DNA of 64,000 nt, taken from Phoronis australis (taxonomy: Eukaryota > Phoronida > Phoronidae). Below, one piece after another: positions 1-13,569 of this stretch. Each line of letters begins with the position of its first letter. Within the stretch, counting starts at the first letter, position 1. Below the pieces are notes generated by a model. It did not search any database. It worked only from the letters and a program-made list of their open reading frames with translations, and was not told where the DNA came from. The DNA is taken from NCBI GenBank assembly GCA_002633005.1, contig NMRA01000289.1, forward strand, positions 375,171 to 439,170, given 5' to 3'. The position numbers were made by a program, and so were the translations under genes.

Positions 1-1185
1 TGTTTATATGAAAATGATCTAGGCCTTCTCCTGATATCATAATTTCTTGCCCAGATATTGATAAGCAGGCAATCACTGATTAACAGCTGTTATTCAGTGG
101 ACAAACCGGTTTCGTCCATCGAGTAACTGTCAGTCATTCAGCAGGTGAAAGTGGTTCTCAAAATCGGATGTAGACTCAAGTGGTGGCTGTGCAAATCGTA
201 ATCACTACAAACCCAGACTTGCCATAAACAAGAACACTGAGGTGATTACATGAAGCTGGTACATGTTATGTCACTTTGTTTTAAGAAGAAAAAGCCACAT
301 GCACAGCCATCCCCTAGAACCAGGATTTTGACTTGAGTTTTGAGTTTGTTCCCTTTTTGTTTTCTGCTGTGGCCAGTTAATGTTTGTAATTATTTATGAT
401 AAAGCGACCCTGCAACTGCTCCCAATCATGTTAAATTTCTGAAAGAGTAGGTATTTAGATCAATAGTTGTCATGCTGACTCCCTGAAAGGGTGGAAACTC
501 TATTTTTTATACATGCCCTTGTCAAAAAGCCATGGAATACCCCCTAGGCATGGTACTGAGCTCAGGTAAAAAACTTACTTCAATGTTTTTGAGTGACAAG
601 ACAAGCTAGAAAAAATATCCTTGAGGATTATTGCATTTTGCTCCTCTTATTCTGAAATTCATTCAGTTGTCAATTTGTATTGACTTTATAAGGATCTTGG
701 CTATAGCAAACAATACTAAAATGTTCTTGAGGAGAGGCTTGTCAAACTTGGCACTGAAGTGATCTGTTATCACCGACTTGTTTGTTTAGTAGATGAGATC
801 TCTAAGTAGACACTGGATAACTGGTTGTGCATCTCTCATATAGAAAAAGGCAACTAATAAATAAGAGAATTATATTTTGAATATGGTTTTTTTACGCCAC
901 CATATTATCAACTGTGTGAGATGTTAACAAATTATGAACATGTGAAGTAGTTGTTGCACAAAACCAATCAGTAAACACCATCTATAGAGAAACTCTTTCT
1001 CATTTATATGTTCGGGTCATATGTCTATGTTGTGAATACAAGATATTTCAGTGGAGTGGTGTATGACTGCAGTCTCCTCAGAAAAAATGTATTTTTCTAG
1101 CCGGCATTGTTTCTGAAACTATAAAAATGTTAAACTGTAAGATCTAGATGTTTTTCAATGTCACTAACTGATTTTCAAAATAACC
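1..1185. other. No gene seen
   Basis: AT-rich non-coding sequence. The first 60 bases contain a fragment (CTCCTGATATCATAATTTC) that also occurs within the repeat family seen at 1186 and 60240, so older repeat pieces are probable. I see no exon signal. Confidence 0.5.
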
Positions 1186-1450
1186 GTGCCATATTGAAAT
1201 TCACTATCCTGCCAAATCGGGTCTTTGATGAACAGGCGTTCATCGCTACCTACAGATCCCATGTGATGCAGACAGGAGGTATAAACAGCGTTTTAACACC
1301 TATCCTGCTATCATAATACCGGCAAATTTTCTCTGACGTGCGGTTGGATGTACTTTACGATAAAAGGTAAGCATCTTGAAATAACATAGAGGAAAGACGT
1401 CATCAAGTCCCATAAATTTCCAATGCAAAGAAGAATCTGCGGCTGCATAG
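1186..1450 (+). repeat. Dispersed repeat family B, copy 1
   Basis: Aligns base by base with 60240-60545 in the same orientation: CCATATTGAAATTCACTAT, TGAACAGGCGTTCATCGC, AGATCCCA, then GCAAATTTTC and TGGATGTAC, then CATCTTGAAATA. Two divergent copies in one window imply an interspersed element. No coding frame is seen. Confidence 0.75.
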
Positions 1451-2929
1451 TCAGTGGCTGACTAGTTAAGTGATGGTTAAAAGTTAAAGCAAATTGGTTA
1501 ACTTACCTTTAATGGGAGTGGTTGACTGGGGGGTTTTTCCGTCTGTTTTCATAAATGAAACTCTTGTAGTGCTGAATTTCTGTCCTCGGAATCTGAGTTA
1601 AGATCAAGCGTAAGTCACTTTCTCGATGTCATTACTTTAGTGTGTGTCCATATGAAACTCCACTATTAGTGTTAGTCTTATAATTTGGGCTTAGAAATGG
1701 GGTTACCTTCTTGTTGTCATTAGATCAAGAGCTTTTAGTATACTGCTTAAGCGTGTCTTATCTGTAGTTTTATGCATGAGTCAAAACCGATTTGTCGTCT
1801 TCATTGGTTTTATGCTTGTGATTATTAATGCTGGTTTAAGCATGATCTTGAAATTGATTTATTGGTGGCTGAGTAAAATTTATCTAGAACAGAAAACAGT
1901 TTTAGGTTCATTTTGTTGATTCAAGTGCTGGTATTATGACACAATATGGCAGACAAGTGAAATAAGTAGTGGCATCAAAGTAAAACTTTACCTTTTTAGC
2001 TGTTGTACCATAGTTTCCATCAGACGTTTTGAAAAAATTCAATTATTCTTGGGAGGTGGATCCAGCCAGAAGATTAGTCCAGGGGGTCCGATCCCTCCGT
2101 ATTTTACCAATGCGGCAAACAAAATCCATGGGAAAAAAGATTTTCTGTAGACCGCTGAGTGAGGATGTGACGATATTAAATGTCATTACCAGTATTCTAC
2201 TCTTTGTTTGTGATATAGTTTGGTGCTCTTCAGAAACTCATCGTTTTATTTGGGCCTCACCTGTAGTAAAAAGCCGGATCTGCCTTTGGGCGTTCAACAC
2301 AAAGTTAGAAGCCTTTGAAAATTAATCTGTCCTTGAATTTACGTCATTCTAGTTTGCGAAAATATGGTTATGGTTCTTTGCTCTGAGGACTGGATCCCAG
2401 TTTTGATTACCTACGGCTAACTTCATGAATTCTATCTAATCTTTCCTGTACACAGTGCTGCCTTTTGATGAAGGGAATGTGGATGTATTTCACCTGTTGC
2501 TTGTGTGTACCTGTAAAGTCATTATGTAAATAGCCCATTGGGTGGTTAAGTGCCAAGCTGTGGCATGTCAACAGCAGCCACCTTTCTTTGAAAACCATTG
2601 TTTATATTTTTGTTTCGGCCCACAGCAACTTTCCCAGTTTTAGGCTCAGGCATGGGTCTCAAGGATCATTTTAGAACAACATGGCCTGAAATGAATGGAC
2701 GGATTTCAAGTTTCTGTGGGTGACGTGACCATTTTCTGTCCTTGTTTGATCCGATTTTTTAGGGGGCGGCATTGTCGCATGCATCATGTCTGCGACCTCG
2801 GTACTCTATGTTAAAGTGAGTAGTGATCAGCTAAATTCTGCATTTTTAAAATCACAGATGAATCCGAAGTTGGATTTGAGTAGATATCGTTAACACACAA
2901 ATATGTTGATGTTTTGATCACTGAAATTA
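1451..2929. other. No gene seen
   Basis: Non-coding; the open frames here are short and begin at non-ATG codons. No splice-bounded coding segment was recognised. Confidence 0.4.
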
Positions 2930-3405
2930 AGGGCCTTTCATACTAACGTCGGCACGTTGATGTTTTGGGGAGTTCCGGTCAGTAAGAACGCTTAACTTCA
3001 GTCCTTGATCAAAATTAACAACGCACTGAACAGGTGGATTTAACAGCGGAGTGTCGATGCTGCGGTGCATTATGAACGGTCAACTTCAGTCCCATTGAAG
3101 TTATCGTCAGGTGCTACTGTTGTAGTGTCGTCGCCAATAGTAGCTTATATTTTACTTGAATAATCACTAGTCGAATTGATGATAAGTTTTATGTTAATTA
3201 GTGCATGTAAATGTTCCCAAAATTGTCACATTAAAAGAATCTTAGCGTACACCGTTACCTTACGATTACTTCGACGACAACAGCGTCACCTACCGTTTAA
3301 TTCGATGTTCGTAACTACCGAAGTCAGTGTAAACGGTTTAGTTAACTTTGCAGTTTACATCGACGCTCCGTTCAGATCGGAGTTAAGTTAGTATGAAAAG
3401 GCCTT
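2930..3405. mobile_element. MITE family T, copy 1, TA target site
   Basis: Ends are inverted repeats: AGGGCCTTTCATACTAAC on the left and GTTAGTATGAAAAGGCCTT on the right. TA dinucleotides sit immediately outside both ends (2928-2929 and 3406-3407), as in Tc1/mariner-type elements. The interior carries GTTTTGGGGAGTTCCGGTCA, found again at about 6030 and 35345. No transposase frame, so non-autonomous. Confidence 0.8.
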
Positions 3406-3594
3406 TAGTGTTGATCAGGTACTCTGTATTGTCTTGAATGCCAATAAGGTGTGTGATTGTGACCAAGTTTTAATGTGTCGTTGGCCCGAATTGAGCTATT
3501 TCACAATGCGGCAATGAAAATATTTATGTGTCAGTGACGCAGGGCGCGCTGCCATTATGATCCCTTTTCTTCTGAAGACATAAGGGAAGTAAGG

Positions 3595-3870
3595 ATACCA
3601 TCAAATGTCACATTGTTAGGACACAATATGATGGAAATGTTAAATGTTATTTTCTCATTTTCTAACCTATAACAAGTATGAATACAGTCATGCTTTACCA
3701 TTTTCAAGCCATGTACCATAGCTACTATTTGATAAGATTTTGAAAAATTGTGGAAGACCTCTTTTGAAAAATGAAAGAAGAATAATTTTGGCATTTTTGT
3801 ACAATTTGTGAGATTTTATCGTATTTTGTTTGCGCCTTCATTTTTGTCTAATTTTGTGAGATTTTATGGT
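3595..3870. mobile_element. MITE family S copy (TCTCACYAATT-type ends)
   Basis: Contains the family core TTAGGACACAATATGATGG and ends in TTTGTGAGATTTTATCGTAT, followed by a second partial end (TTTTGTGAGATTTTATGGTA). Related copies lie at about 6968, 21541, 31752, 35087, 36692, 47527 and 54744. Confidence 0.6.
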
Positions 3871-4191
3871 ATTTTGTGTGTGCTTTCTGAGGTCTAATAA
3901 TCTGAAACTAAGCTTCAATTCTAATGTTGAATTATTTCTTTTGTACGTATTTTCGGAAGATGTAATAATCTGCAACCAAGCCTCATTTCTCATGATACTG
4001 TAGCAGAATCAACTTATTCAGAGACTAAAATGTTGTGAGTTTGTACGTTTTGGACTGCTCTCTACAACGACCAGTGATGACGGGACGTCCAGATTTCCCG
4101 CTGTTCTATTTTTTAGAAGTAGTTTGACGTCGTAGGTAGATCGGCGGAAGGTGCAATCCTTGATCTTGATTCATGGCAGGCTTGTTAGTCT

Positions 4192-4210
4192 TGATATATA
4201 TATATATATG
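4192..4210. repeat. TA microsatellite
   Basis: An uninterrupted run of alternating T and A of about 17 bases. Confidence 0.8.
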
Positions 4211-6000
4211 GATTCCTTAATCTTCATTGAGAACCAGTTCTCCTCTTTAGCCAAGATCTTGGCATTTCTTGTGTTGAATTATGTCTTCTTGTTAACAAGG
4301 CTGGCCACTGAGTTCCACTATAATTGTAGTTGTAAGCCAAGCTTGTGACTTGGAAGTTTCATTGTGAAATATTTAGCCTGTTGTGTTTGTTATTTGCAAC
4401 AAAAATGCTATTCTCCTTTAGGATTTTCAGTTGTTTTTCTAAGCATTCATTTTTTGTTGAAAACTCAATCTACAATCTTCTATTAATCACAGTGATGTAC
4501 ATTGTTGGAAAAAAACAACCACAAAACATTCTGTGTTTGTTGACTTACACCCAGGAGCTTCAATATTACGAACTGTTGAAACGAATGACTGGCTATTCAT
4601 TCAATGAAGCAAGTCCTGAATGAGTAGTTATTGATTGTGTAAAACAATTGTGACTTCAAGCTTCTCTCAGGTTATTTGGTGCATTCTTTGTGCATCAGGA
4701 TTCTCAGTTATTTTTTAATAACTGAACCGTAATTACGCCATTGTTTCGTTGCTTTTCCTTGCGTCTGTTCTGTTTCCACTGAGTAAGCCCTGTAGTGGGC
4801 TTTGTGACATCTCACACAGCCACTAGGCATAAGAGTGGTCAGCAATTAGTACCTAACTAGTGGAAAGGATTTGTGAAAAGAATACAGGCTTTCAAGTTAT
4901 GATGCCATGTGAGTTGATGTTATCTCATGACAGTTGCACAAAAACATGCTTTTTGAAAGTTTCAATGAGCTTGTTTTGAATTGATTGGCATACGATGTTT
5001 TCTCCTTGAAGAAAACTTTTTTAGAAGAGAAATAAATGTGCTAAGCAAAAGCTGTATGACGTTCAATGATGTTTTTTGTTTTTGAAAACCGAGCTATTGT
5101 GTTTTAAAACTGTTGAAGCCTAGAAGTTGTGTTTATTTTCAAAAAAGACATTACTTCGAACGACCAGTTCTTAACACAACCATTTTTATTAGGTAACTTT
5201 TATTACCTGTGCAATAATGAATCATGAGGAGAGGTTCACCTGCCTTTCAATAGGTCGTACTATTCTGAGCATTGGGCAACAGGTTGTTGATGAAGCTGTA
5301 AAAAGCCATTGAATAAGATAGCAGCTTTTAGCTGCGAGCATTTTGTTGCTATTGTTGAGTATTTCGGTCAGTATTTGGCTGCCTGTCACCCCGACTGGTT
5401 GTTTTCATAGGGCTGTTGTGTTTGTGAAGTTAAGAAAAATACAGGTATGGCACTTTCTAGCCGAATCAAATGTGCATGTTTATCCAGTTTGTTGTTTTTT
5501 GACAGACGGAAAGGATTTGTTGTTTAGAGTTATTCTCCGTTGACCTGATTGGTGCCTGTCTGAGACAGCGGAGCAGTGATTTTATTATTTTGGACGTCTC
5601 GGATCTAATGTATCTATTCAGTTATGAAATTCTAGTTGCTTTTTAACTCACCGTTGTTTGTTTGTCTGTTATTTATGGTCTGCTGATTCGGTGTATATTT
5701 AATCGTTCCAAGGAGTTGGTAGTCTTTCTGAATCAGGTAAAATGACCCATTTTCTCTTTGTGTTATACTTTTTATCAACATTACTCAATGCTGCTTTTGA
5801 GTTGATGTTTTTTTGTTTTCCAAGTTACTTTGACATGAAAAAAAATCCCAGCTGATAATATTTCGATGTATTTTTTTGAAAATTGGTATGACATGAAAAA
5901 AGTTCCCTGCTGTAATCTACTGTTTGATTGAAGGGAAATTCACTATACTCCACAATAACACTAGGCTCACTTCAAGCTATGTACTTCTTCTTGGTTTAAA
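4211..6000. other. No gene seen
   Basis: AT-rich non-coding stretch with scattered short open frames only. No recognisable exon, RNA gene or repeat pairing found. Confidence 0.4.
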
Positions 6001-6398
6001 AGCTCTTTCATACTAGCATCAACAAGTCAATGTTTTGGGGAGTTATGGTCAGTATGAACGGTTAACTTCAGTCCTGGAGCGAAGTTAACTTCGCAGTAAA
6101 TAGATGTATTTAACAGTGGAGTTTTCAACTTCAGTCTCATGAGAGTTATCGCCAGGTGAACAGTTATCAACAACAATTTAAGGGCAGTGATTGTTCTCAG
6201 ATTGTCACTGTATTAAAAAATCTTAGCGTGCACTGGATGCATCAGTGCCACCTTGCGATTATTTCGATAACGACAGAGTCACCTACCGTTTACTTTGATG
6301 CCGTTAACTATCGAATTTGGTATGATTGATTCATCTGACTTCGCAGTTTACGTCGATTCTTCACTCATACCGGAGTTAAGTTGGTATGAAAGGGCCTT
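6001..6398. mobile_element. MITE family T, copy 2
   Basis: Divergent copy of the 2930 element: left end CTCTTTCATACTAGC, interior GTTTTGGGGAGTTATGGTCA, right end GTTGGTATGAAAGGGCCT followed by TATA. About 80 bp shorter than copy 1. Confidence 0.75.
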
Positions 6399-6967
6399 AT
6401 ATGACCTACTCTCCAAGAGCGCAGTATTTCACTACATACCAAGTCTGGTAGGGCATCTGCTATTTTTATTTCCTGTCGTCACTTAAATCTCGGTTTCAAT
6501 TTTAAGCGGAATCATTTTTTACAGCTCAGTGTTGTTTTGGTTTTGTTTTCAAAGGCAAGTGCTTTCCTGGTGACAATGATGTCGTTTTTGTTATCAATAG
6601 ATCTTCAATTGATAACAAAATGGTTAAATGGGCATTCCTTGTGTGTACTTGGCGGCACCATATCAATGCGCTGTTATTGGATACTTAGGACATAGTTAGG
6701 GTTAGCAATGGGGCCGCATACTCACATGTGACCCAGGTAAGTGTTAAGGTGTAGACGTGCCTAGTTCTTTTGATTCTGAAAAAAATGACAAGTAACGACA
6801 CTTTGTTTCCAGATTATTTGTTGGAAAAACATCATGAGCATGTAATAATTTTATGTAACATTCTAGAAACGTCAAAACACTGTCATCAAGTTTGCTGTTG
6901 GAAAAAATAAAGTGCTAATATTACATCAGAATGTGGATCAAAATGTTGGAATCGTGCTGGTCACAGG

Positions 6968-7212
6968 TACCGTAAAATCCTACTGATTTTGAAGAAAAAT
7001 ATGTGCCAAAATTGGTCTTTTTTCATTTATCAAGCACAAAACATTGTTGCGAATGTGCAAAGTTTCTCAAAACATTGTCCAGTTGTAGCTAAGGTATACA
7101 AGTTAAAACTAGTTAACCCTTTCTGTTGTGCTACCTATCTTTTTATAAAAAAATGAAAAATTAAATTTCTGTTGTCTGTCATATCGTGTCCTGAATTGGT
7201 GAGATTTTGCCG
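6968..7212. mobile_element. MITE family S copy
   Basis: Left end TACCGTAAAATCCTACTGAT, right end GAATTGGTGAGATTTTGCC, which are inverted relative to each other. The interior has TGCCAAAATTGGTCTTTTTT, like the copy at 54744. Confidence 0.7.
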
Positions 7213-10035
7213 ATCATGTTTGACGAGAAATGTTTCGGTCAAGGAAAGTGTCACTTACCGGATAGTTATGTTTTCAATGATATTTTATAGTGATATTTGT
7301 ATTTTGCACCTGACGGTGACATGTTGTACAAATAGTTGTTGTGTACTTCTCAACAGTTTAATTATATTGCAGTATCCTTGAGGTAGTGTAGTCTCCTATT
7401 GTTTGGTATTGAGTTGTTTTTAGCAGAATTGCATTGAAGTTGCAACAGTGTTCAAATCACACCCAACGTCATAGAGGACAGTCTCACGAACAGCCAAGTT
7501 TAATCAAGTTTTCTACCGTACTATTGTAGGTCACTAGAGTTGGCTACAGGCATCTGATTATTAGATTTGAAGAGCCTCTGGGTAAATAAGTATTAGTTAT
7601 AAGTTGCATGTCCCTGACTGTGTCACTTTTTTAATTTCAAGTGCAAAATGTTGTTAATAAGTCAACAGTAAGATTATTGGGGACCAATGTCTTTCTGGTT
7701 CCAATGTTGTCATATTACACAGATGGGCCATTGGGGTTCGTGGATGGTAGGGGCGACTTAATATTCTGGAGATCAGGTGCTGAAAAGTTAGGGTCTCATT
7801 TTTGACGTCTGAATAGATTGAGAGCAGAAAGTAGTTTATTAGCATGGAAGCGTTCGTATGATGCGAGACCCGTGTGATTTACCTGATTGTATGTGGGATG
7901 AGGTCCCTTACTTCAGCTGCAGCACTTAGTAAGTTTCGAGTTACACATTGGGCCATTAAACTGGTGTATCTTGCAATATCTCTTTCATTTTTCATCATGC
8001 AAGGTAGTGTTGACAGGTTGACTAATCACAAATTTCTGGTCAACTGAACTAATTCTCAGGTTATCCTTCCGCTTTTTCAGTTCAGTTAATTGGCCAATCA
8101 AGTCTAGTTATTTCTGATTGCCTGAAATAGTGCATGAGAGCAATGCCCATTGATTGCACTTTCAATCCGCCTCCTAATCATTACATGCACGCATAATCTT
8201 CATTGATGGCTTTTCAATTTCATTAGCCCCATGGATACTCTGGCTAATCTTCAATGCTCAAATCAATACTATCAGACAAGATTTCAAATTAGAAATCCAT
8301 GTCATGGTGTCGTCCATTTTGCTTAGCAGAGCGCACCCAACATTTTTTCTTCTTAACAAAAAGCGAACTTGTTTATTGAAATCTTATTTTTTGTTTCATG
8401 TAAGACACTCTGCTTATGGGAAGGCTTTTTCAACTCAGAATACAGTGTGGTAGAAAAGCGTCAATTATACAAATGTGAAATTCATGCAATATGTTGTTAT
8501 GGATGCAAAAGAAGAAATCTGTCAACATAAAAACATTGTACGGTAAAACTTTTCCAATTTGTGACATCTCTAGAATTTGTGAAACTGGACCATTGAATTT
8601 CCCCAGTTCAGAAGATTGGGACAAGGGTAATTTTGGTGTTCATCATGTTTTTCAAATACTGGACAGCACCACACCTCAGCCAAAACATCCTCCTGCTTAG
8701 CGTTAGTATGAAAGACCCTTTAGTTAGTGCATTTCTGAAACACATATTCAAGACTGTAATGCACTCATGTGATATTTGTAGTCTTCCCTTGTTCAGTATT
8801 GTACAAAAAATGTTAGCACATGCATTATGAATAGGAACCTTTATACTCTTGAGTTGGAACAGATCTCTATCTTGTGTCAGTCATGACATGTCTGGTAAAG
8901 TAACTTATGCAGACTTGAAAAGGATGGACACATAGTTTTGTAATAGGGATGAGCATTCAACATAACTCTTTAGAGTTGTGAGAACATGAAAGCATCTTTC
9001 TCTTGGCTGGGTTGCAAGATCGACAGCGTTGACAGTGTTGAAATACAAGTTTGTTCATTCATGGACATTTTCAGACATTGGACCTTTTGTATGAATCCTT
9101 CCATGGATTATTCCACAGCATGACAATGGCATTTTGTGAGAAAGAATTTATTAGAAATGCTGGGAAATCTCACTGTTGTAAATCCCCATACAAGAGTGCT
9201 GAATGTTGAATAACAACATAATCCAACATTTTGCCAAATGACATTCAAAATTGCCCTTTAGAATGTCAAAATGTCACCTACAAAAAGATTATGCTAAGGT
9301 TAGAAAAGTGTTTGGTGAACAGAATTTCAGAGCCAGCACTGCATCATCCCATGACGACCATTCAGGAAGAGTAGCCTCAGTGACTGCTACACAGACAAAC
9401 CAAGACTTTGGAACATTTCACTCCAATGATTGTTCAACTGATATAGCTGTCATGAGATGAGTTGTGCACTTGCAAGCTGCCATGTGTTGCAATTTACGAG
9501 GGTACCCTTGTGCTTTTGAGCCCAGCTGGGGATCAAAACTCCCAGTAACTGAGTCATAGTATATTGTTAGCCAATTATAACTTTGATGTTGTCTCTGATG
9601 TAGGGAGTCAATCTACATAATGCCTTATGTGGAAAAAAATAGGTCATTCGACCAATTTCACGAAAACGTGCCATGTCTGTGTGGAACTTAGTTGGCACTG
9701 ACTAAAACAAAACTGGCAATTGGTTCTCAAAACTGATGAAAGACCGATTCTTTATGAATTGATGGCAAATAATGAAAGTTAGTTACTGAACAAAGTTTGC
9801 AGATTTTTCGAGCACTGCTCAATGTATTCTTTTACAAGTATTATAAGTATGCATCGCTTGGCAAAGCAGGGGATTTCAAATCTTTGCACATGATTACATG
9901 GCATTGTGAAGCGTTTCAAAAAAACATGTTACCTCGGTTGAAATTGATGCGGATGGTCACTTTTTCATGTTTTTCACTCACGGTGCATGGGCACAGGTCT
10001 CAGAACGAGTCACGGTACAGACCAGAACCAAGTGT
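7213..10035. other. No confirmed gene; one faint coding-like frame
   Basis: Mostly AT-rich non-coding sequence. 9251-9460 is an open 69-codon frame with balanced composition (KVRKVFGEQNFR, SSHDDHSGRVASVTATQTNQ) that could be a terminal exon or a decayed gene. It has no matching exon nearby and no family I recognise. 7660-7860 shares AGATTGAGAGCAGAAAG and flanking similarity with 56050-56290, so it is part of an old dispersed repeat. Confidence 0.3.
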
Positions 10036-10044
10036 GCTTTTTAT

Positions 10045-10070
10045 GCGCCCACATATTTATATGTGGACGC
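10045..10070. repeat. Palindromic repeat end, copy 1
   Basis: A 26-bp near-perfect palindrome with arms GCGCCCACATA and TATGTGGACGC. It is identical to 33075-33100, where it starts a 1.27-kb repeat; here only the end is present. Confidence 0.75.
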
Positions 10071-12140
10071 ATTATTTGACCTGGCATTCCTTTTTTCGTT
10101 TTTGTCTATGACACACCTGTGTACTTGCGCATGTGGTAGCTGGTTGAAGGTACACTATGAATCAGTTATGAACAGTCCTATTCACTCATCCTGATGATGC
10201 AGCTGTACATAATTCAAATACTGAAATGGAAGTTTTGGGGTTATGTGGTCACGTGATCTCCCATTGCTGCTGACATCCAAATAGGCCCAACACACCTGAC
10301 TGTTAACCACAAGTGGATAGACCTTGTTGGAACTGGGCAGGTTTTATTGTCACCTTATCAACTCTTGGCATGAGTGCTATGGATAGTCAGTGCACTGGCT
10401 GACACTTGTCACTACTATATAACCCATGTCTACCATGGCCAGTTAAATCACCCTTCCTTGTGTTGCTGTTTACTTTATAAACCACCTCTATTCAAATTCA
10501 ATGTTGGGTTCAATTCTTAGCATAAATTGAATTTCTTTTGCATAGCTAATTGATTGAGTAAGCATGTCAACAGGTTATGTAAGTGATGTGGTGTTAATAA
10601 AATGGAGACCACTGATGTTTTGCCGACTACTTTGTCTGTTGGATGTTTATTCACTTTTCATGTTTCCTGATTTATGCTGCTTTATGTTGCAACCCTGAAT
10701 GCACTGAGATATGGAGATGCACTCTGATTCTGAATCCATTCACCATTCAAGGCTTTAGAAAACTTGAGTAATTTCCAGCCCCTCACTATTGAACTCTGAT
10801 ACTCATGCATTTTGTTTGAGCATACAATAGGCTGTATTATTGGTATGGGTCAGATAATTGCCTGAACACTATGCTGTCAAAGCAATAATATTATTGTTTA
10901 CTCCATTTCCTTTGTTCCTAGACTCCTCAACGTTACACCTTTCCTAATTTTTAATACCATATCAATTATAGACTGAGAACTAAGTAAACTTTAGCGTGAA
11001 GATGTAATGATACGGTTTAATGTTCTTCATTCATGCTGGATTCACTGGTGGGGGTATAACTGACCTAAGAAGCGCTGGAAATGGTTGACTGGTTCAAAGT
11101 ATCTCACTGTTGCTTTGTGGTAGCCTGACTGTGGCAGGTTGTGGAATCAGTCTTCTGGTCCTTGAAGAAAGCATGTGTAAGTCTTATGCTTGTACGGTAA
11201 TTTAGTTGAAGCGTAATTAAACTATTTGTAAAGTTCTTAACCGTTCAAATTGAAAAACAGTGAATAACTTGCACAGTTGACATTACATATGAAGTCAAAA
11301 GTACTTCCTGAACTGCTCAGATGTGTAGCACACTTAGGGTTGTGGTCACACACTGAAAAGAGTTTTGTTTACTTGGATGGGTTTGTGCCTGTAATAAATA
11401 TTTGTATTAAAACCCATGGCTACACCAGTGGTCTAACTGTTCTTGTTGGTGAGATGTTTTTAGGACAACTTGTGAAAACGTGTGATTTCAATGTTAGGCT
11501 CTCGGTCATTCGAAAATTTTCAGTGTTAGGATCTCAGTCATTTGTCTGACAGTCTGTCACAGAACTTGGCTGCCATAAGGTGAATAGGTGTCCCTTCTGC
11601 ATGTTTCTCTTGTCGAACTATGCAAATTATCTTTAAAATTACCTACTCTACATCACAACATTTAGCCTACAGCATTTTTGGAAATGTCAATTCTGCTAAG
11701 ATGAAATAGTGTCAATGTTCCATATTGTTGATTTATTGAATTACCAATTTGTGTGTTGACAGCAAGTGTGAGGCTTTCATTTACTCTGGTATTTGTCTGC
11801 ATGTAACCTCATTAGCAGTTGCAATTGTTTTCCAAGTTTTCATCAAGGGTTTACCTTGTCACTCTCCTGTTCGGTGATGAATTTCCTTACTATTGTGCAT
11901 TGGTGACCCTGAAATAGAAAATCCATTTCTCTTACTTGTTGTTAGGTAATCATGATTGTTCTATGCTGATCTTGCTGTAGTCCCAGCTGACAAGACTTAT
12001 GGATTGGTATTGTTGTTCAGAGGTCTGGTCATGTCTGTGTCATATTGACTCAATCCCTTTAATGTACCAGCTAATTTGACATGTACATATCCACTGTGAT
12101 AGACATCAATAAGATTAGTTTACTCCAGTGTGGGCTTAAC
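10071..12140. other. No gene seen
   Basis: Non-coding AT-rich sequence. The 90-codon frame at 11277-11549 shows no family resemblance or splice context and was not accepted. Confidence 0.4.
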
Positions 12141-12144
12141 GAGC

Positions 12145-12317
12145 ACCAGTGGTGGATCTAGGATGTCCCAACAGAAAGGAGGACTCACCATGATGTCCTG
12201 CTGTGAATCGATATGTTGGTTGCATTTTGCATCATGCTTATAGGGGTCTGGGCTTCTTCTTTTTTCCCAAATATCTAAATACACGCCCCTTCTGCCTCAC
12301 CCCTCAAAATCCACCTA
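12145..12317. mobile_element. Small MITE with CAGTGGTGGATCTAGG-type ends
   Basis: The left end CAGTGGTGGATCTAGG mirrors the right end, whose reverse complement is ATAGGTGGATTTTGAGG. Related end fragments occur at 25085 (TGGATCCGCCACTG) and 43131 (CAGTGGCAGATTTAGAG). No clear target duplication. hAT-type origin is a guess from the CAGTGG end. Confidence 0.45.
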
Positions 12318-12767
12318 TGCCATGGGTAGATTGCCATCATATATATTCAACATTTGTACATGGGCAACTATAGTCAAATGGGATAGTTTCACAAATAGTT
12401 CAACACCAAAAACTAAACTTATATTCTCTAATGAAGCTAAACAAAAATCATGCGCTTGGAGCGCTTCTTCTCGTGACGTAGTTGGTGGGGTTAAGTCAGT
12501 GTACTACTTTAGCGTGCAGTCAAGTGGCATTCTTCAAACTGTCAAAATAAGAAATTTTAGTGTGAAATGTGGGGTCACCAGGGATACCTGTTTGAGCCGA
12601 GGCAACAAAAAGTGATACCCAGTCGTCGTCAACGTCAGACGAAAATTTGCTGGTGCAACCAATCCCTATTAACAATACGCTGGTGTGACTGTGGGCAATG
12701 GACTGTACATAGGCAGCCAGCCACCTGTCAGCCAATACTCAGCTCTGTAAATTTGAAAGGTTGGTTA

Positions 12768-13569
12768 GTTACCAACTATAGCTGTATGAAGACTATCCTA
12801 CCTTTGTGTGGTAAGCTTTGCTAGACCCTGAAATTTCACACAGTCCATTGACTACCTGGGTATAATTAATTTATGCTTGTCACCTCATTGTAAAACTTAC
12901 AGCAACATGGCTAACGCCTGACTGGTGGGGTTGCATGCTAAATCTGGTTGTCAACCGACATTTTATTCGTTGAAGCTGTTTAAGTGGAAAACAATCAAAT
13001 AAATGTCATTTTCTAGCATAATTCGCCGCCTTTTGTAACAACGTAGAATAATGTAAAAATATTGAGCAAAAATTCCTTTTGGAAGCTAAGAAACTGTCCA
13101 TTGCGTAGAAACTGTGCAGCCGTTTCGTCCATATCTGCAGACTTGATTCACCACTGGGTGTGCCCTCTGATGTAGAATAAAACAATAAAAACAGTACCGG
13201 GTATTCGCTAATGTCGGTGGAATCCCGTAGCAAATCTCAATACACTGCAGGTAGATCAAGTCCCGGATTTTGTGACATCTTTCGGGAGATGACGACAGCT
13301 TCGCAGGAGCGAGGTTTGTTCTAAAATTTGGTTGGCTGGTGTTAGAATACTGAAAAACTTGTATCGAAATGAAACAAGTTTCAATAATTTGTTGTGACAA
13401 CCTTGTGCCGACAGTGAAGAACATTTGATTAAAGAATTGGGAGAATAAGAAATTGGTAAAGTTTAGGTGAGGTCAATCGCCAAAGCCGACTCAAGAGAAC
13501 ACATCAAAATTTTAGGAGCAGCCGATTAACCACCGCGGTAAATAAGTTAGTTTAGGCCTACTCAAGGAA
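12768..13569 (+). repeat. Dispersed repeat family A, copy 1
   Basis: Aligns in order with 29505-30123: AGCTGTATGAAGACTATC, TTCACACA, GTGAAACTTA-like, GTTGCATGC, GCATAATTC, CTTTTGTAAC, TCGGGAGATGA, ACAGCTTCGCAG, AAAACTTGTA, ending ACTCAAGGAA. About 800 bp here against 620 bp there. Non-coding. Confidence 0.75.

Noticed and set aside
11277-11549. 90-codon open frame
   Set aside because: No start context, no recognisable motif and no exon partner.
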